Shown here: positions 5,691 through 6,415 of the stretch, piece by piece
How the letters are laid out: every line of letters begins with the position of its first letter
How positions within the stretch are numbered: the first letter of the stretch is position 1
Origin: CANKBT01 sp038235705
GTDB taxonomy: Bacteria; Actinomycetota; Actinomycetes; Mycobacteriales; SCTD01
Assembly (NCBI GenBank): GCA_038235705.1
Contig: JBBSTR010000121.1
Location: 1-6,415 of the forward strand
DNA: 6,415 nt
Reading direction: 5' to 3'
Notes under the pieces: generated by a model
Told to the model about the DNA's origin: nothing
Database searches by the model: none
Seen by the model: only the letters and a program-made list of their open reading frames with translations
Translations under genes and position numbers: made by a program

Positions 5691-6405
5691 GACCATGACC
5701 CTGCCAGACAACCCGGCCCCCCCGCCGTACGAGCGGGCCGTCGTCGGGCGCACACTCGACGACGTGAACACACCGTTCGACCGGGTCGGGGCCCGCAAAA
5801 GGGCCCAAGGCCTGCAGGACCGGCTTCCTCCGGGGCAATACATCCCCCGCGGTTGGCCGGTGCTGCACTACGGGCCCGTGCCGAGAGCCGACCTGCAGAC
5901 CTGGGACCTCAAGGTCTTCGGCGAGACGGCCTCAGGCGACGTCACCCGGTGGACCTGGCCGGCCTTCGGGCACCTGCCCCGGACCGGTGTGCACGCCGAC
6001 TTCCACTGCGTCACGAAGTTCTCGATGCTCGACAACGACTGGCGAGGGGTGTCGACCCGGACGGTGCTCGAGCTCGCCCCGCCCGCGCCGTCCGTGACAC
6101 ACGTGCTGGTGTGGGCCGAGCACGGTTACACCGCCAACCTGCCGCTGGACGACTTCGCCTCGCCGGACGCCCTGCTCGCGACGCACCGCAACACCGAGGA
6201 GCTGACCCGCGACCACGGGTGGCCGCTGCGACTGGTCGTGCCGCACCGCTACGCGTGGAAGGGACCCAAGTGGGTGCGCGGCATCGAATATCTCGACGCC
6301 GACCGCCGCGGGTTCTGGGAGGATCGCGGCTATCACAACGTCGGCGACCCCTGGCGGGAGCAGCGCTACAGCTATCAGGAGGTAGCGGGGGACGGCCCCG
6401 ACTGA
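5689..6405 (+). CDS. Sulfite-oxidase-like molybdopterin oxidoreductase
   Basis: The protein has 238 residues from ATG 5689 and belongs to the oxidoreductase molybdopterin-binding (sulfite oxidase core) family. Visible family features are the lead-in RLPPGQYIPRGWPVLHYGPVP (45-65), the molybdenum-ligand cysteine Cys107 in DFHCVTKFSMLDNDWRGV, the HGYTANLPLDD loop (145-155), and the C-terminal PHRYAWKGPKWVRGIEYL segment (185-202) followed by GFWEDRGYHNVGDPWREQRY. It has no signal peptide, Tat motif, membrane helix or haem domain, so it is probably cytoplasmic, unlike periplasmic MsrP. The substrate cannot be read from sequence. ATG 5695 is an equally good start. Third-position GC is high from there on, while the frame upstream of 5689 is only the shadow of aroF. 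GTG 5764 is a shorter alternative. The stop is followed by 10 bases of window. Confidence 0.9.
   Translation: MTMTLPDNPAPPPYERAVVGRTLDDVNTPFDRVGARKRAQGLQDRLPPGQYIPRGWPVLHYGPVPRADLQTWDLKVFGETASGDVTRWTWPAFGHLPRTGVHADFHCVTKFSMLDNDWRGVSTRTVLELAPPAPSVTHVLVWAEHGYTANLPLDDFASPDALLATHRNTEELTRDHGWPLRLVVPHRYAWKGPKWVRGIEYLDADRRGFWEDRGYHNVGDPWREQRYSYQEVAGDGPD
5699..5702 (-). promoter_or_regulatory. Shine-Dalgarno site favouring ATG 5690 for aroF
   Basis: AGGG on the minus strand is 8 bases before ATG 5690 and 2 bases before ATG 5696, so it supports the shorter form. It lies inside the coding sequence of the divergent oxidoreductase if that gene begins at 5689 or 5695. Confidence 0.5.
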
Positions 6406-6415
6406 TCCAGCTGCC

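Noticed and set aside
5691..5843. An extended N-terminus for the type I-beta DAHP synthase
   Set aside because: The extra ~51 residues are Arg/Ser/Gly-rich, match no part of the family and overlap the well-coded start of the oxidoreductase.

Overview
The window is very GC-rich, with G or C in nearly every third codon position. It uses GTG as well as ATG starts, and three genes have a TANNNT box 6-7 bases before the start codon. Together with the protein families present this points to a high-GC actinobacterium; the genus cannot be named from the sequence alone.

Layout, left to right. (1) Positions 1-706, minus: the 5' part of a secreted, coiled-coil-rich cell-envelope protein that runs off the left edge. 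(2) A 47-bp divergent spacer holding an 8-bp perfect inverted repeat that overlaps a candidate pfkA promoter. (3) 754-1779, plus: a 6-phosphofructokinase whose active-site residues (Asp104, Lys124) are those of pyrophosphate-dependent enzymes. (4) After 24 bp, 1804-3174, plus: a type II DAHP synthase (AroG-like). (5) A 65-bp convergent spacer. (6) 3240-4595, minus: a single-pass membrane protein joining a degenerate ECF-sigma-like module, a zinc-binding anti-sigma (ZAS) motif, a membrane helix, a Pro/Thr-rich stalk and an Ig-like outer domain. (7) 4650-5690, minus: a second DAHP synthase, of the unrelated type I-beta family. (8) 5689-6405, plus: a cytoplasmic molybdopterin oxidoreductase of the sulfite-oxidase-like family. 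Its start codon overlaps that of the type I-beta DAHP synthase on the other strand.

The metabolic theme is the branch between sugar phosphates and aromatic amino acids. PPi-PFK interconverts fructose 6-phosphate and fructose 1,6-bisphosphate, and the two DAHP synthases both join phosphoenolpyruvate to erythrose 4-phosphate to open the shikimate pathway. Two non-homologous-class enzymes for one committed step lie within 1.5 kb, separated by a putative transmembrane regulator. That regulator is the least ordinary gene here and the best candidate for something new. No RNA gene, mobile element, CRISPR array or attachment site was seen. There is no stretch over 300 bases without a gene.
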